From positions 1 to 24,424 of the forward strand of contig CAVAIA010000007.1 of assembly GCA_963588595.1 (NCBI GenBank): a stretch of 24,424 nt of DNA. Direction: 5' to 3'. The notes under the pieces are model-generated. The model was not told the DNA's origin, did not search any database, and worked only from the letters and a program-made list of their open reading frames with translations. Below are positions 6,043-14,158 of this stretch, in pieces (position 1 is the stretch's first letter; each line of letters begins with the position of its first letter). This DNA comes from Phoenicibacter sp963588595. GTDB lineage: Bacteria > Actinomycetota > Coriobacteriia > Coriobacteriales > Eggerthellaceae. Position numbers and translations under genes: made by a program.

Positions 6043-8496
6043 ATGGAAAACAACACAAAATTTAAAAATAATCATCAAGGTGGTGAAGTTTTAGGGCTGA
6101 CGAGCGACGAGGTTAAACAAAGAATAGATGAAGGCCTTGTTAATATAGACGACTCAATTGGCTCTCGCTCCTACTCTCAAATCTTCAAGTCAAACATATT
6201 AACTTTATTTAACTTTGTCAACGTTGTCCTTGCAATTCTCGTTCTTTTGACCGGAGAATATAAAAATATGCTGTTTATGGCGGTCATAATCGTTAATGTT
6301 TGCATAGGAATTGTTCAAGAAATCCGCTCAAAGAAAACAACGGACGCTCTTTCAATCGTCGCCACCCCGAACTCAAATGTTCTAAGAGATGGAAAAATTT
6401 GTGAAGTTAGAATCGAGGAACTTGTTAAAGACGATGTCATTAAAATTGGGCGGGGAGATCAAATTCCAGCTGATTGCGTCGTTGTTCAATCTAGTTGCCA
6501 AGTTAACGAAAGCCTTTTAACGGGAGAGTCCGACTTAATAACTAAGGAAGTCGGAGACATGCTCTATAGCGGGTCTTTCATTAATTCTGGCAGCGTTTTA
6601 GCAAGAATAATCCATGTCGGAAAGGAAAATTACGCCTCAAAGATCACATCTGCTGCCAAACAACACAAAGACCTAAATTCAGAGATAATGAAATCACTAA
6701 ATGCGATTATAAAGTATGTCTCTATCATCCTTTTCCCTGTTGGGTTAGCACTATTCTCAAGAAGCTTCTTTATTGACTCTATAGAATTTAACTCTTCTAT
6801 TCTCTCAACCGTTTCTGCACTCGTTGGAATGATTCCTGAAGGGTTGATTTTGTTAACATCAACTGTGCTTGCAGTTGCCGTTATTCGACTAGCTAAGAAA
6901 AATGTTCTTGTGCAACAACTTTATTGCATTGAAACTCTTGCCCGCGTTGACACTCTTTGCTTAGACAAAACTGGAACAATAACATCTGGAAAAATGGAGC
7001 TGTCAAAAATTGAAACTATCGAAGGCGCATCTAAAGAAGAAGTTAACTCAGCGCTAAGTTCACTTGTTTTGGGTGACGATGATAAAAATGAAACAGCTCA
7101 AGCAATTTTTGATTACTTTAAAGACAAAGAAAACATCAAATCCATGAACATTAAAAAATTCATTCCATTTATGAGTGAAACAAAATGGTCTGGAGCGACT
7201 CTTGAAAATGGATGCTCATATTGCATGGGAGCGACTCAATTTGTCTTAAAAGACAATCCAAATAAATTAAGCCAAATAAGTGAAAAATTAGACCGACTTG
7301 CAATTGATTCTCGCGTTTTGGTGCTAGCAAAGGTTGAAAAATTCGCTAAAAAAAGCGAAGATGACAAAGAAATCTATTGCCTTGAAGGAGAAGTTGAGCC
7401 ACTCGCCTTTATTTGCATTCAAGATGAAATTAGAAAAAGTGCTGCAGAAACGATTGGCTTCTTTAAAAAACAAGGCGTTGACATCAAGGTTATATCAGGA
7501 GATGACCCTAAGACAGTGAGCGGAATCGCCGCAAAAGTTGGAGTTTTGGGAGCGGAAAATCACATAGATTCACAAAAGTTAACTTCGGAGGAAGAAATAA
7601 TCGACGCGATGGGAAAATATAGCGTTTTTGGGAGAGTTAAGCCAGAACAAAAGAAGCAATTTGTCGAAGCTTTGCAAAAGAATCACCACACAGTTGCAAT
7701 GACAGGCGATGGGGTCAACGACGTTATGGCTCTTAAAGCGGCAGATTGCTCTATAGCAATGGCTGCAGGAAGCGACGCTTCTAGAAACATTTCCCATTTA
7801 GTTTTGGTTGACAATGATTTCGCTAAGATGCCAGAAGTTGTTGCAGAGGGAAGGCGCAGCATAAATAATCTTCAAAGAAGCGGCTCTCTTTTCTTAGTCA
7901 AAACAATAATGAGCCTCGTTTTGGGACTGACTTTTGTGTTTTTGCCTTGGCAATACCCATTCTCTCCCATCCAAATGACTCTATTTAGTTGCCTTTGTAT
8001 TGGATTTCCGTCGTTCGTTTTGGCGCTTGAACCAAATCATGACATTGTCAGAGGGCATTTCCTCGCAAATTGCATAGTCCGCTCAATACCAGGAGGAATT
8101 TGCGGTATAGCAGGCATTTTAACTGTTTGCGCAATTGGTTATCTTAACTTGAACCTTAACTCTGACGAGATCGCAACATGCTGTCTTATCACAATCGCAT
8201 TTTTAGGAGTTCTATTGATTGTTAGGATATCTATTCCTTTCACTCCTATAAGAACTTGCCTTCTAATCCTTATCCTTCTTGGATTGACGATTGGAATTTG
8301 TTTTATACCATCCCTTTTTGACATAACTCCAATAACGCAAAACATGGCAATTTTGTGTTGCGTAGTTTGCGGAGTTAATCTATTTATCTATAACATCTTC
8401 TATAACAAGCTTCAATCTTGGCAACGAAAAGCCATCGAAAATGAAAAGCATGGCGAAAAAGACAACTTAACTCGCCTATTTGAAAAGTTTTTTTAA
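6043..8496 (+). CDS. Cation-transporting P-type ATPase, CtpE-like (probably Ca2+)
   Basis: Membrane ion pump of 817 residues. Domains in order: N-terminal cytosolic region; TM1-2 (about 50-93); actuator domain with LLTGES (158-163); TM3-4 with the PEGL ion-site motif (265-268); phosphorylation motif DKTGT (308-312); nucleotide domain; hinge TGDGVND (554-560); then several C-terminal membrane helices (about 610-790). There are no N-terminal CxxC metal-binding domains and no CPC motif, which argues against Cu/Zn/Cd pumps. The PEGL block followed by a VQQLYCIETLARVDTLCLDKTGT-like run resembles mycobacterial CtpE, reported as a calcium pump. The Ca2+ substrate is inference. Its stop codon directly abuts the mnmA start. 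Confidence 0.9.
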   Translation: MENNTKFKNNHQGGEVLGLTSDEVKQRIDEGLVNIDDSIGSRSYSQIFKSNILTLFNFVNVVLAILVLLTGEYKNMLFMAVIIVNVCIGIVQEIRSKKTTDALSIVATPNSNVLRDGKICEVRIEELVKDDVIKIGRGDQIPADCVVVQSSCQVNESLLTGESDLITKEVGDMLYSGSFINSGSVLARIIHVGKENYASKITSAAKQHKDLNSEIMKSLNAIIKYVSIILFPVGLALFSRSFFIDSIEFNSSILSTVSALVGMIPEGLILLTSTVLAVAVIRLAKKNVLVQQLYCIETLARVDTLCLDKTGTITSGKMELSKIETIEGASKEEVNSALSSLVLGDDDKNETAQAIFDYFKDKENIKSMNIKKFIPFMSETKWSGATLENGCSYCMGATQFVLKDNPNKLSQISEKLDRLAIDSRVLVLAKVEKFAKKSEDDKEIYCLEGEVEPLAFICIQDEIRKSAAETIGFFKKQGVDIKVISGDDPKTVSGIAAKVGVLGAENHIDSQKLTSEEEIIDAMGKYSVFGRVKPEQKKQFVEALQKNHHTVAMTGDGVNDVMALKAADCSIAMAAGSDASRNISHLVLVDNDFAKMPEVVAEGRRSINNLQRSGSLFLVKTIMSLVLGLTFVFLPWQYPFSPIQMTLFSCLCIGFPSFVLALEPNHDIVRGHFLANCIVRSIPGGICGIAGILTVCAIGYLNLNLNSDEIATCCLITIAFLGVLLIVRISIPFTPIRTCLLILILLGLTIGICFIPSLFDITPITQNMAILCCVVCGVNLFIYNIFYNKLQSWQRKAIENEKHGEKDNLTRLFEKFF

Positions 8497-9612
8497 ATGA
8501 AAAATCACAAAGATAACAAAATCATGGTTGCAATGAGCGGAGGAGTTGACTCGAGCGTGAGCGCTCTAATTTGTCGCGAAGCCGCACCGACCGCTTGTGG
8601 CGCAACTATGAAACTTTTTGACTCGAACCTTTTGAAAGAAGGCTCAAAAAGTGGCTGTTGCAGCATCGATGACATAGATGATGCAAAGAGCGTTTGTCAC
8701 AAGTTGGGCATAGAACACTACACTCTAAATTGCAAACGTGAGTTTAAGGACTTTGTTGTGAATCCTTTTGTTGAATCCTATCTTGCCGGTCAAACTCCCA
8801 ACCCATGCATTTCTTGCAACAGACATTTAAAGTTCGACACACTAATAAGAAAAGCAAGAGCAACTGGTTTTGACGCGATTGCAACTGGTCATTATGCAAG
8901 GATTGAAAACATAAAAGGAAGGCTTTTGCTAAAACGAGGAGTTGATGAACGCAAAGACCAATCATATGTGCTGCACACTTTAACAAAAGAGCAACTTCAA
9001 CACGTTTATTTTCCAATAGGATCACTTCAAAAAAACATTGTTCGCGACATAGCAACAAAATATGACTTGTGCACAGCTAGAAAAAAAGAATCACAAGACA
9101 TTTGTTTTTTACAAAATGAAAAAATAGAGGATTTTATTAAAAGGTTCACTTCCCCCGATGGCGCAAAACCTAATCTAAAGTTCGATCGTTCAGGCGTTTT
9201 TGTGAATACACAAGGAGAGGTTCTTGGAAATTTTGACGACTATTCCCATTTCACAATTGGCCAGCGAAAGGGACTCAATCTAGCACTTGGACAACCTTGT
9301 TATGTAAGCGACATAGATGTCAAAAATAAAAAAATCACAATAGGAGACAAACAAAGCCTGCTTAGAAGCAAAATTTTTGCTTCAGATTTTAATTGGATCT
9401 CGATTTGCACGAAAATTGGCGAGACGATCTTTTGCACAGCAAAAATTAGATACAACATGAAAGACGTCCCTTGCAAGGCGAAAGTTGAAGACGAGAAAAA
9501 AGTTTCTGTTGTGTTTGCTGATGGAGTTAGCGCTCCAGCGAAAGGACAATCGATAACGCTCTACGATGGAGATGTTGTCCTCGGCGGCGGATACATCTAT
9601 GAATCCAGATAA
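8497..9612 (+). CDS. mnmA: tRNA-specific 2-thiouridylase
   Basis: Adds sulfur to the 2-position of the wobble uridine in tRNA-Lys, -Glu and -Gln, using persulfide sulfur from a cysteine desulfurase. The PP-loop SGGVDSS (14-20) binds ATP. The catalytic pair is present: Cys104 in NPCISCN and Cys203 in SQDICFL. GHYAR and KDQSYVL motifs match the family, and the C-terminal beta-barrel with FTIGQRKGL and ARIRYN-like (AKIRYN) segments is complete. At 371 residues it is full length. The ATG follows the ATPase stop codon with no gap and no strong ribosome site, implying translational coupling. IscS at the far end of this window is a plausible sulfur donor (inference). Confidence 0.97.
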   Translation: MKNHKDNKIMVAMSGGVDSSVSALICREAAPTACGATMKLFDSNLLKEGSKSGCCSIDDIDDAKSVCHKLGIEHYTLNCKREFKDFVVNPFVESYLAGQTPNPCISCNRHLKFDTLIRKARATGFDAIATGHYARIENIKGRLLLKRGVDERKDQSYVLHTLTKEQLQHVYFPIGSLQKNIVRDIATKYDLCTARKKESQDICFLQNEKIEDFIKRFTSPDGAKPNLKFDRSGVFVNTQGEVLGNFDDYSHFTIGQRKGLNLALGQPCYVSDIDVKNKKITIGDKQSLLRSKIFASDFNWISICTKIGETIFCTAKIRYNMKDVPCKAKVEDEKKVSVVFADGVSAPAKGQSITLYDGDVVLGGGYIYESR

Positions 9613-9663
9613 TTTATAGAACAACTTTGATTCATTTAGAACTTTAAATGAAGCGTTTTATTC

Positions 9664-9669
9664 TATAAT
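9664..9669 (+). promoter_or_regulatory. Candidate -10 of tRNA-Leu(CAG)
   Basis: A perfect TATAAT lies 10 bases before the mature tRNA 5' end. No good -35 is visible (CTTTAA at 9642-9647 is poor), so the tRNA could also be read from the mnmA operon. Confidence 0.4.
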
Positions 9670-9679
9670 GAGTTTTTGC

Positions 9680-9766
9680 GCGGGCGTGGCGGAATTGGCA
9701 GACGCGCTAGCTTCAGGTGCTAGTGGGGGCAACCCCGTGAAGGTTCAAGTCCTTTCGCCCGCACCA
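9680..9766 (+). tRNA. tRNA-Leu (anticodon CAG)
   Basis: Complete 87-base class II tRNA. The acceptor GCGGGCG (9680-9686) pairs with CGCCCGC, followed by the discriminator A and an encoded CCA (9764-9766). The anticodon stem CTAGC/GCTAG is perfect around loop TTCAGGT, with anticodon CAG at 9714-9716. A long variable arm (GGGG/CCCC) and a T arm with TTCAAGT follow. The sequence resembles tRNA-Leu(CAG) of other bacteria closely. Confidence 0.97.
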
Positions 9767-9784
9767 AATCTTAATCGTTGAAAC

Positions 9785-10504
9785 CTACTTTAAAACAAGA
9801 ATTCTTGAGCAAGATGGGCATGTTGCAATTTCACCATCGGAAAGCATGTCGATCAGCTTTCCTTCTTCTATCCTTGTTTTGCAAACTGAGCAAGCTCCAT
9901 CTTCGACCTTGCCTAGAACAACATTGCCAACCTTTTTTGTTGATTGTTCATAGAGATCAGCCAAGTCTTTATTGATCTTATTTCTTATGCCCTCTCTTTG
10001 TTTATAGAGCTCATTAACCTCTTCGTTCGTCTTGTCTTTTCTTTCTTGAATCTTATCTTGAAGTGCTTTCTTATTTTCTTCTAAAAGCCCATTTGCTTCT
10101 TTAAGCTTTGTCAAAACCTCAGAAATTTTTTCTTGCTCATCCGCAGCCTTAAGCATCATGCCAGCCAAAGTCTCTCTTCTTTGTCCGATGCTATCAAGTT
10201 CTTTTGTGTGGACTTCTAAATTTCTAAAATCGCCAACTGCTTCCTCGATTGCCTCTTGAACAGAGTTCTCACGATTTGCAAGTTTAACGTCCTCAATCTC
10301 CATCTTCTCAAGGCGCTTTTCAGCATCCAATCTAAGATCATCGACCTTTGTTAGCTTTGCTCTCGCCTCTCTTTGCTTTGATAAAACATCATCGAGCTTT
10401 TCGATCTCCGGCATAGATTCAAGATTGCTAAGCGTTGATTTTATTTCAGCGTCGATTTTTTGCAACTCGAACAAACATTCAATATCAGACTCACTAGCAT
10501 GCAT
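9785..10504 (-). CDS. Coiled-coil protein with C-terminal zinc ribbon (CT398/DUF164 family)
   Basis: Cytosolic protein of 239 residues with no known enzyme activity. Residues about 10-185 are highly charged, heptad-like helix (long antiparallel coiled coil expected). The C terminus has a four-cysteine zinc ribbon: CSVC (205-208) and CPSC (229-232). This architecture matches the CT398/DUF164 family, structurally described for the Chlamydia protein. In actinobacteria this family commonly sits beside a Nif3-family gene, as here, which supports the call. AGGGG precedes the ATG. A good promoter lies in the gap after nif3, so it can be expressed independently of the upstream operon. Confidence 0.88.
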   Translation of the reverse strand: MHASESDIECLFELQKIDAEIKSTLSNLESMPEIEKLDDVLSKQREARAKLTKVDDLRLDAEKRLEKMEIEDVKLANRENSVQEAIEEAVGDFRNLEVHTKELDSIGQRRETLAGMMLKAADEQEKISEVLTKLKEANGLLEENKKALQDKIQERKDKTNEEVNELYKQREGIRNKINKDLADLYEQSTKKVGNVVLGKVEDGACSVCKTRIEEGKLIDMLSDGEIATCPSCSRILVLK

Positions 10505-10536
10505 AATGACCCCTTTTTTGCGTTATATTTTTATCA

Positions 10537-10565
10537 ATAATACACCAGCTTATAAACACTTTCAA
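10537..10565 (-). promoter_or_regulatory. Promoter of the zinc-ribbon gene
   Basis: On the minus strand TTGAAA (10560-10565) and TATTAT (10537-10542) have an optimal 17-base spacer, about 33 bases before the start codon. Confidence 0.6.
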
Positions 10566-10572
10566 CAATAAT

Positions 10573-11481
10573 CTAAATTCTAGTCGCTTGCGGCTCCCAC
10601 CAATTATGAGATTGATCCAATATAACAATTTGCGAAGAATCGAGGCCGCAACTTTTGCAAGCATTGGCTAAAACAGCTATAAGCGGGATCTCCGATACGT
10701 CATGTCCAAGCTCAATAAGGCAAAGCCCGCCTTGGGAAGCTTGAAGAGAGTCGTGATATTTAAACTCCCCCGCTATCAAAACATCTACTCTTTTTAAAAT
10801 TGACTCCTCTATCAAATTCCCAGCGCTTCCAGTTGCGGTAACACACTTTTTAATAATCCTTGAAGAATCTCCCCAAACTCTCGGTTTTTTACCAAAAACG
10901 GAGATGCACCTGCCTGCAAGATCGCCGAGAGTTAATTCTTCTTCCACCGAACACACTTGACCAAAGCCAAGATTCCTGCTTCCCCCAATTGGATGAAGTA
11001 TTTTATTCTTTACCTTTTTTCCTCCAATCTTCGCCTTGCCCTTAAGCGGTTTTAAATGCAAAAGTGAAGGCAAAACACGTTGAGCGTCTTCGCTAACGTC
11101 AAGCGCTGTGTGAACATTTATCAAAGCAACGTCTTTTGAAATAGCCTCATATACTACATTACCCGGATATACACTCCCAAAAATTGGAGGGTAAAAACCA
11201 TCCACCTCTCCTCTAAATGCAGGATGGTGAGTTAAAAGCACATTTGCTCCAGCTTTTTTTGCCGAGTTAATCGCTTCAATTGTTGGATCTAGCGCAACTG
11301 CGACTTTAGAGATTTTTTTTGTTGGGTCTCCTGCTAGCAAGCCCATTTTATCACCAGGAACAGCCGTGATACGCGGATATTTATTTAAAAGAAGGAACTC
11401 AAGTCCCCCAATGTACACGTCCTCTTTGCGCCTTCTCTTTACATCTATGCTCGATTCTTTTTTCTTAACAATAGCTTTCAT
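10573..11481 (-). CDS. Nif3/YbgI-family dinuclear metal protein (DUF34)
   Basis: Member of the Nif3-like dinuclear metal-centre family, often annotated as a GTP cyclohydrolase I type 2 homolog; the physiological role is not established. Family motifs: GLLAGDP (47-53), LLTHHPAF (82-89) with metal-binding histidines, NVHTALDVS (122-130), and near the C terminus GEFKYHD and GHDVSE. At 302 residues it lacks the large insert found in some longer members. The first ~20 residues (lysine/arginine rich) precede the usual family start, so a slightly later start is possible. The ATG overlaps the stop of the upstream cysteine desulfurase gene in an ATGA, which indicates coupled translation. Confidence 0.92.
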   Translation of the reverse strand: MKAIVKKKESSIDVKRRRKEDVYIGGLEFLLLNKYPRITAVPGDKMGLLAGDPTKKISKVAVALDPTIEAINSAKKAGANVLLTHHPAFRGEVDGFYPPIFGSVYPGNVVYEAISKDVALINVHTALDVSEDAQRVLPSLLHLKPLKGKAKIGGKKVKNKILHPIGGSRNLGFGQVCSVEEELTLGDLAGRCISVFGKKPRVWGDSSRIIKKCVTATGSAGNLIEESILKRVDVLIAGEFKYHDSLQASQGGLCLIELGHDVSEIPLIAVLANACKSCGLDSSQIVILDQSHNWWEPQATRI

Positions 11482-12662
11482 GAAATCACCTTCTCCAAAA
11501 CGTCTAAAAACTTATATATCTCATCTTGTGTTGTATATCTACCTGTTGACACTCTCAAAGCGCAAATTGCCTCATCGACCGGCTTTGATAAAGCAAGCAA
11601 AACCTTAGAAGGCCCAGATGACGAAGCAGAACAAGCGCTTCCGCCTGAAACGCAAATCTTATTCTCATCAAACCTTAAAATGGCAACCTCAGATTCGATG
11701 CCTGGCAACGTTATGTGAGAAATGTTTGGCAAATATTGACCTTGCGCGCAACTTTCATCGACAGTAAGTTTGCAAAATTGAGCATTATTCTTTGACTTTA
11801 TTTGCGAAACACCCTCACTAATTTGTGCTTTTAACTCGCCTAACCTCTTCGCTTCGCTATCAACATTCGAAACGCTAGCTCGAACGGCCGCAGCAAATCC
11901 AACCGCGCAAGCAACGTTTTGCGTCCCTCCACGCCTTCCTTCTTCTTGACCTCCCCCCTTAATCATGCTTTTAAACTTTAGCCCTTTTCTTAAATAAAGA
12001 GCTCCCACGCCAAAAGGCCCTCCAAGCTTGTGAGATGAAAATGAAGCTGAGTCTATTCCCAACTTTCCTAAATCCACTTCGATCTTGCCAACAGCTTGCG
12101 TTATGTCTGAATGAAAAATTGCACCTTTGCTTTTAGCTATAGAACACAACTTCTCGATATTTTGAATGCTTCCTATTTCAGAGTTCGCAAATTGGATTGA
12201 AACTAAAGGATTTTGGCAAGTCGATATTGCTTCCTCTAGCGTCTCCTGCTCAATAAACCCAAACTTATTCGGTTTTAAGAGAATAACATTTTCTTTTCCA
12301 GCAATTGCAAAAGCGGCTTGAATAACGCAAGCGTGCTCGATTTGCGAAACTATAATTTCTTTGCAATCATTTGCAAAATATATCCCGCTTAAAGCAAGAA
12401 AAATTGACTCCGTGGCACCGCTTGTGAAAACAATTTCACTCGCGTGTTTTGCGCCAATCGCGCTTGCAATAGCCAAACGTGCTTCTTCAAGCTTTGAAAA
12501 AGCAAACCTGCCAGGCGTATATAATGTGTTTGCGTTGCCTCTCATCACAACGCTCGAAGTCCCGCTGGCGTGAAAGAAAGGTCTCACGGCAAGTCTTGCC
12601 TCTTCACACAAAGGAGACGTCGCAGCGTAGTCAAGATAAATGTATTGTTCGCTCTCTCCCAT
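11478..12662 (-). CDS. Cysteine desulfurase, NifS/IscS-like (class V aminotransferase)
   Basis: PLP enzyme that releases sulfur from cysteine as an enzyme persulfide. The 394-residue protein starts with YLDYAATSP and has SGATES (81-86), His110 in QIEHACV, the PLP lysine Lys212 in SSHKLGGP, and the persulfide cysteine Cys344 in GGSACSASSSG, so all catalytic residues are present. It is one of three such paralogues in this window and the only one with no recognised sulfur acceptor beside it. Its neighbours are rpe upstream (45-base gap) and the Nif3-family gene (4-base overlap). It might supply tRNA thiolation, thiamine or Fe-S needs; the partner cannot be named from sequence. Confidence 0.93.
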   Translation of the reverse strand: MGESEQYIYLDYAATSPLCEEARLAVRPFFHASGTSSVVMRGNANTLYTPGRFAFSKLEEARLAIASAIGAKHASEIVFTSGATESIFLALSGIYFANDCKEIIVSQIEHACVIQAAFAIAGKENVILLKPNKFGFIEQETLEEAISTCQNPLVSIQFANSEIGSIQNIEKLCSIAKSKGAIFHSDITQAVGKIEVDLGKLGIDSASFSSHKLGGPFGVGALYLRKGLKFKSMIKGGGQEEGRRGGTQNVACAVGFAAAVRASVSNVDSEAKRLGELKAQISEGVSQIKSKNNAQFCKLTVDESCAQGQYLPNISHITLPGIESEVAILRFDENKICVSGGSACSASSSGPSKVLLALSKPVDEAICALRVSTGRYTTQDEIYKFLDVLEKVIS

Positions 12663-12707
12663 ATCTATTAGCTAGAAAACCTCACTTTTCTCTTAACGAG
12701 GCAATAT

Positions 12708-13427
12708 TTATAAAAATTGCTCAATCGCGCGCATCTTTTTCAATCCAGCATTTCTTCCAATTTCAGCATCGACTTTTATTGCAGAAATAACTTTTGAGTA
12801 GTCTTGTTGAGAAAAAATTGCATTGCCACAAACTAAAACATCCGCCCCACTTGCGCAAACTTTGCTTGCACTCCCGACTCCGATTCCTCCATCTGCTTGC
12901 AAAAGGGGTTTTACGTTGTGTGCGGCACAAATTGAAACAACTTCAGCCATTAAATCAACCACTTCGCTTTTAAAAGTTTGACCAGAAAAACCAGGCTCGA
13001 CGCTCATAACTAAAATCATGTCGAAAGCTTCAACAACATCATCAAGAACTTTTGGATCGGTGCTTGGGCGTATTGCAATTCCAGCCTTTTTGCCGCTAGT
13101 GTGAACAATGCGAGCAAAACGAGCCATCTCATCAACTGTGCACGTTTCAGCGTGCATCGTTAAATAATCAGCACCTGCATCTAAATAACGTTGAGCAAAT
13201 TCAAGAGGGTTGTCGATCATCAAGTGGACATCGAGATCTAAATCCGTCAATTTCCTGATGCAACTTATCAAAGGAAGCCCAAATGTTAAATTTTCGACAA
13301 AATGGCCATCCATAACGTCGATATGAACCATTTTCGCGCCCGCTTTTTCAATAGCTTTAATTTCGTTGCTGATATTGCCGAGGTCAGCAGAAAGAATCGA
13401 TGGGGAAATTATTATATTTTGATACAT
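12708..13427 (-). CDS. rpe: Ribulose-phosphate 3-epimerase
   Basis: Interconverts ribulose-5-phosphate and xylulose-5-phosphate in the pentose phosphate pathway. The TIM barrel shows SPSILSADLGN (9-19), His35 and Asp37 in VHIDVMDGHFV, His68 in DVHLMIDNP, MSVEPGFSGQ (141-150) and Asp179 in ADGGIG, covering the catalytic aspartates and metal histidines. The C terminus is slightly longer than usual (239 against about 220 residues). AAAGAG precedes the ATG. It is the first gene of the minus-strand group rpe - cysteine desulfurase - Nif3, transcribed away from the MGMT-like gene. Confidence 0.96.
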   Translation of the reverse strand: MYQNIIISPSILSADLGNISNEIKAIEKAGAKMVHIDVMDGHFVENLTFGLPLISCIRKLTDLDLDVHLMIDNPLEFAQRYLDAGADYLTMHAETCTVDEMARFARIVHTSGKKAGIAIRPSTDPKVLDDVVEAFDMILVMSVEPGFSGQTFKSEVVDLMAEVVSICAAHNVKPLLQADGGIGVGSASKVCASGADVLVCGNAIFSQQDYSKVISAIKVDAEIGRNAGLKKMRAIEQFL

Positions 13428-13452
13428 TATTTAACTCTTTTTACTATTATTG

Positions 13453-13480
13453 TTGACATACTTAGATTATATAATTTATT
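13453..13480. promoter_or_regulatory. Overlapping divergent promoter region (rpe / MGMT-like gene)
   Basis: On the minus strand a perfect TATAAT (13466-13471) lies 39 bases from the rpe start, with only a weak -35. On the plus strand a perfect TTGACA (13453-13458) is followed after 16 bases by TTTATT (13475-13480). The two would overlap, so their use may be mutually exclusive (inference). Confidence 0.4.
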
Positions 13481-13516
13481 TGCAAACGCAAACCATATGA
13501 ATAGCTAAAACTCTTA

Positions 13517-13996
13517 ATGAAAATAGGCGATCTAACATATTTCATTTACAACACGCAATTTGGTCAAGTGACAATAGGTTCAAACTCTGAACAAATAACT
13601 CAACTTCATCTAGGAGTTAAAGAGTTGAGCGGTCAATTCAAGGCAACTAAAATAACTAACGAGTGTTCGACTCAATTGTTGCAATATTTGTCAGGTCGAA
13701 GAAAAAACTTCACGCTTCCAATCCACATTCAAGGAAGTGAGTTCGAAAAAAAAGTTTGGCTTGGACTTATGCAAGTTGAGTATGGAAAAACAATAACTCC
13801 AGAACAATTAGCAGAAGCTATCAACCTAAAGAATTCATATAGGAACATAGGTAAAGCTGTCAAAAACAACAAACTTGAAATTCTAATACCAACTCACAGA
13901 TTAGTCCTAAAATCGGGTTTTGAAAAACCCACATTAAAGGCTAAACAAGACTCCGCATTACGCCACCTAGAAAATAAATTTATTACGCAAAATTAA
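13517..13996 (+). CDS. Alkyltransferase-like (MGMT-fold) protein lacking the catalytic cysteine
   Basis: Its 159 residues align over their length with O6-alkylguanine-DNA alkyltransferases. It has an N-terminal beta region (YFIYNTQFGQVTIGS), then the C-terminal DNA-binding domain with SEFEKKVWLGLMQVEYGKTIT (74-94), an arginine-finger position Arg109 in SYRNIGKAVKNN, and ILIPTHRLV (123-130). The canonical suicide motif PCHR is PTHR here: codon ACT at 13892-13894 encodes Thr126, and the only cysteine (Cys50) lies elsewhere. It therefore cannot be a normal MGMT. ATL proteins with Trp or Ala at this site bind alkylguanine and recruit nucleotide excision repair, and a similar role is my inference. 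No obvious Shine-Dalgarno precedes the ATG. The gene is otherwise intact, which argues against decay. Confidence 0.85.
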   Translation: MKIGDLTYFIYNTQFGQVTIGSNSEQITQLHLGVKELSGQFKATKITNECSTQLLQYLSGRRKNFTLPIHIQGSEFEKKVWLGLMQVEYGKTITPEQLAEAINLKNSYRNIGKAVKNNKLEILIPTHRLVLKSGFEKPTLKAKQDSALRHLENKFITQN

Positions 13997-14158
13997 GTTT
14001 ATTCTGTAATAAAATATGGATGTTTGTGAGTTGCTATTCAAAATTTATTCTGCATTCTGAAAAACGTACGTTAATAGCATTAATAATTTACAAATCAATT
14101 TAAAATTCTGCACAACTTATTATTTATTATTTTTAAACTGATCCTTAAGGAGGATTAA

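Noticed and set aside
13979..14013. Terminator after the MGMT-like gene
   Set aside because: TTTATTAC/GTAATAAA can pair, but it is all A/T, overlaps the stop codon and lacks a T-tract.
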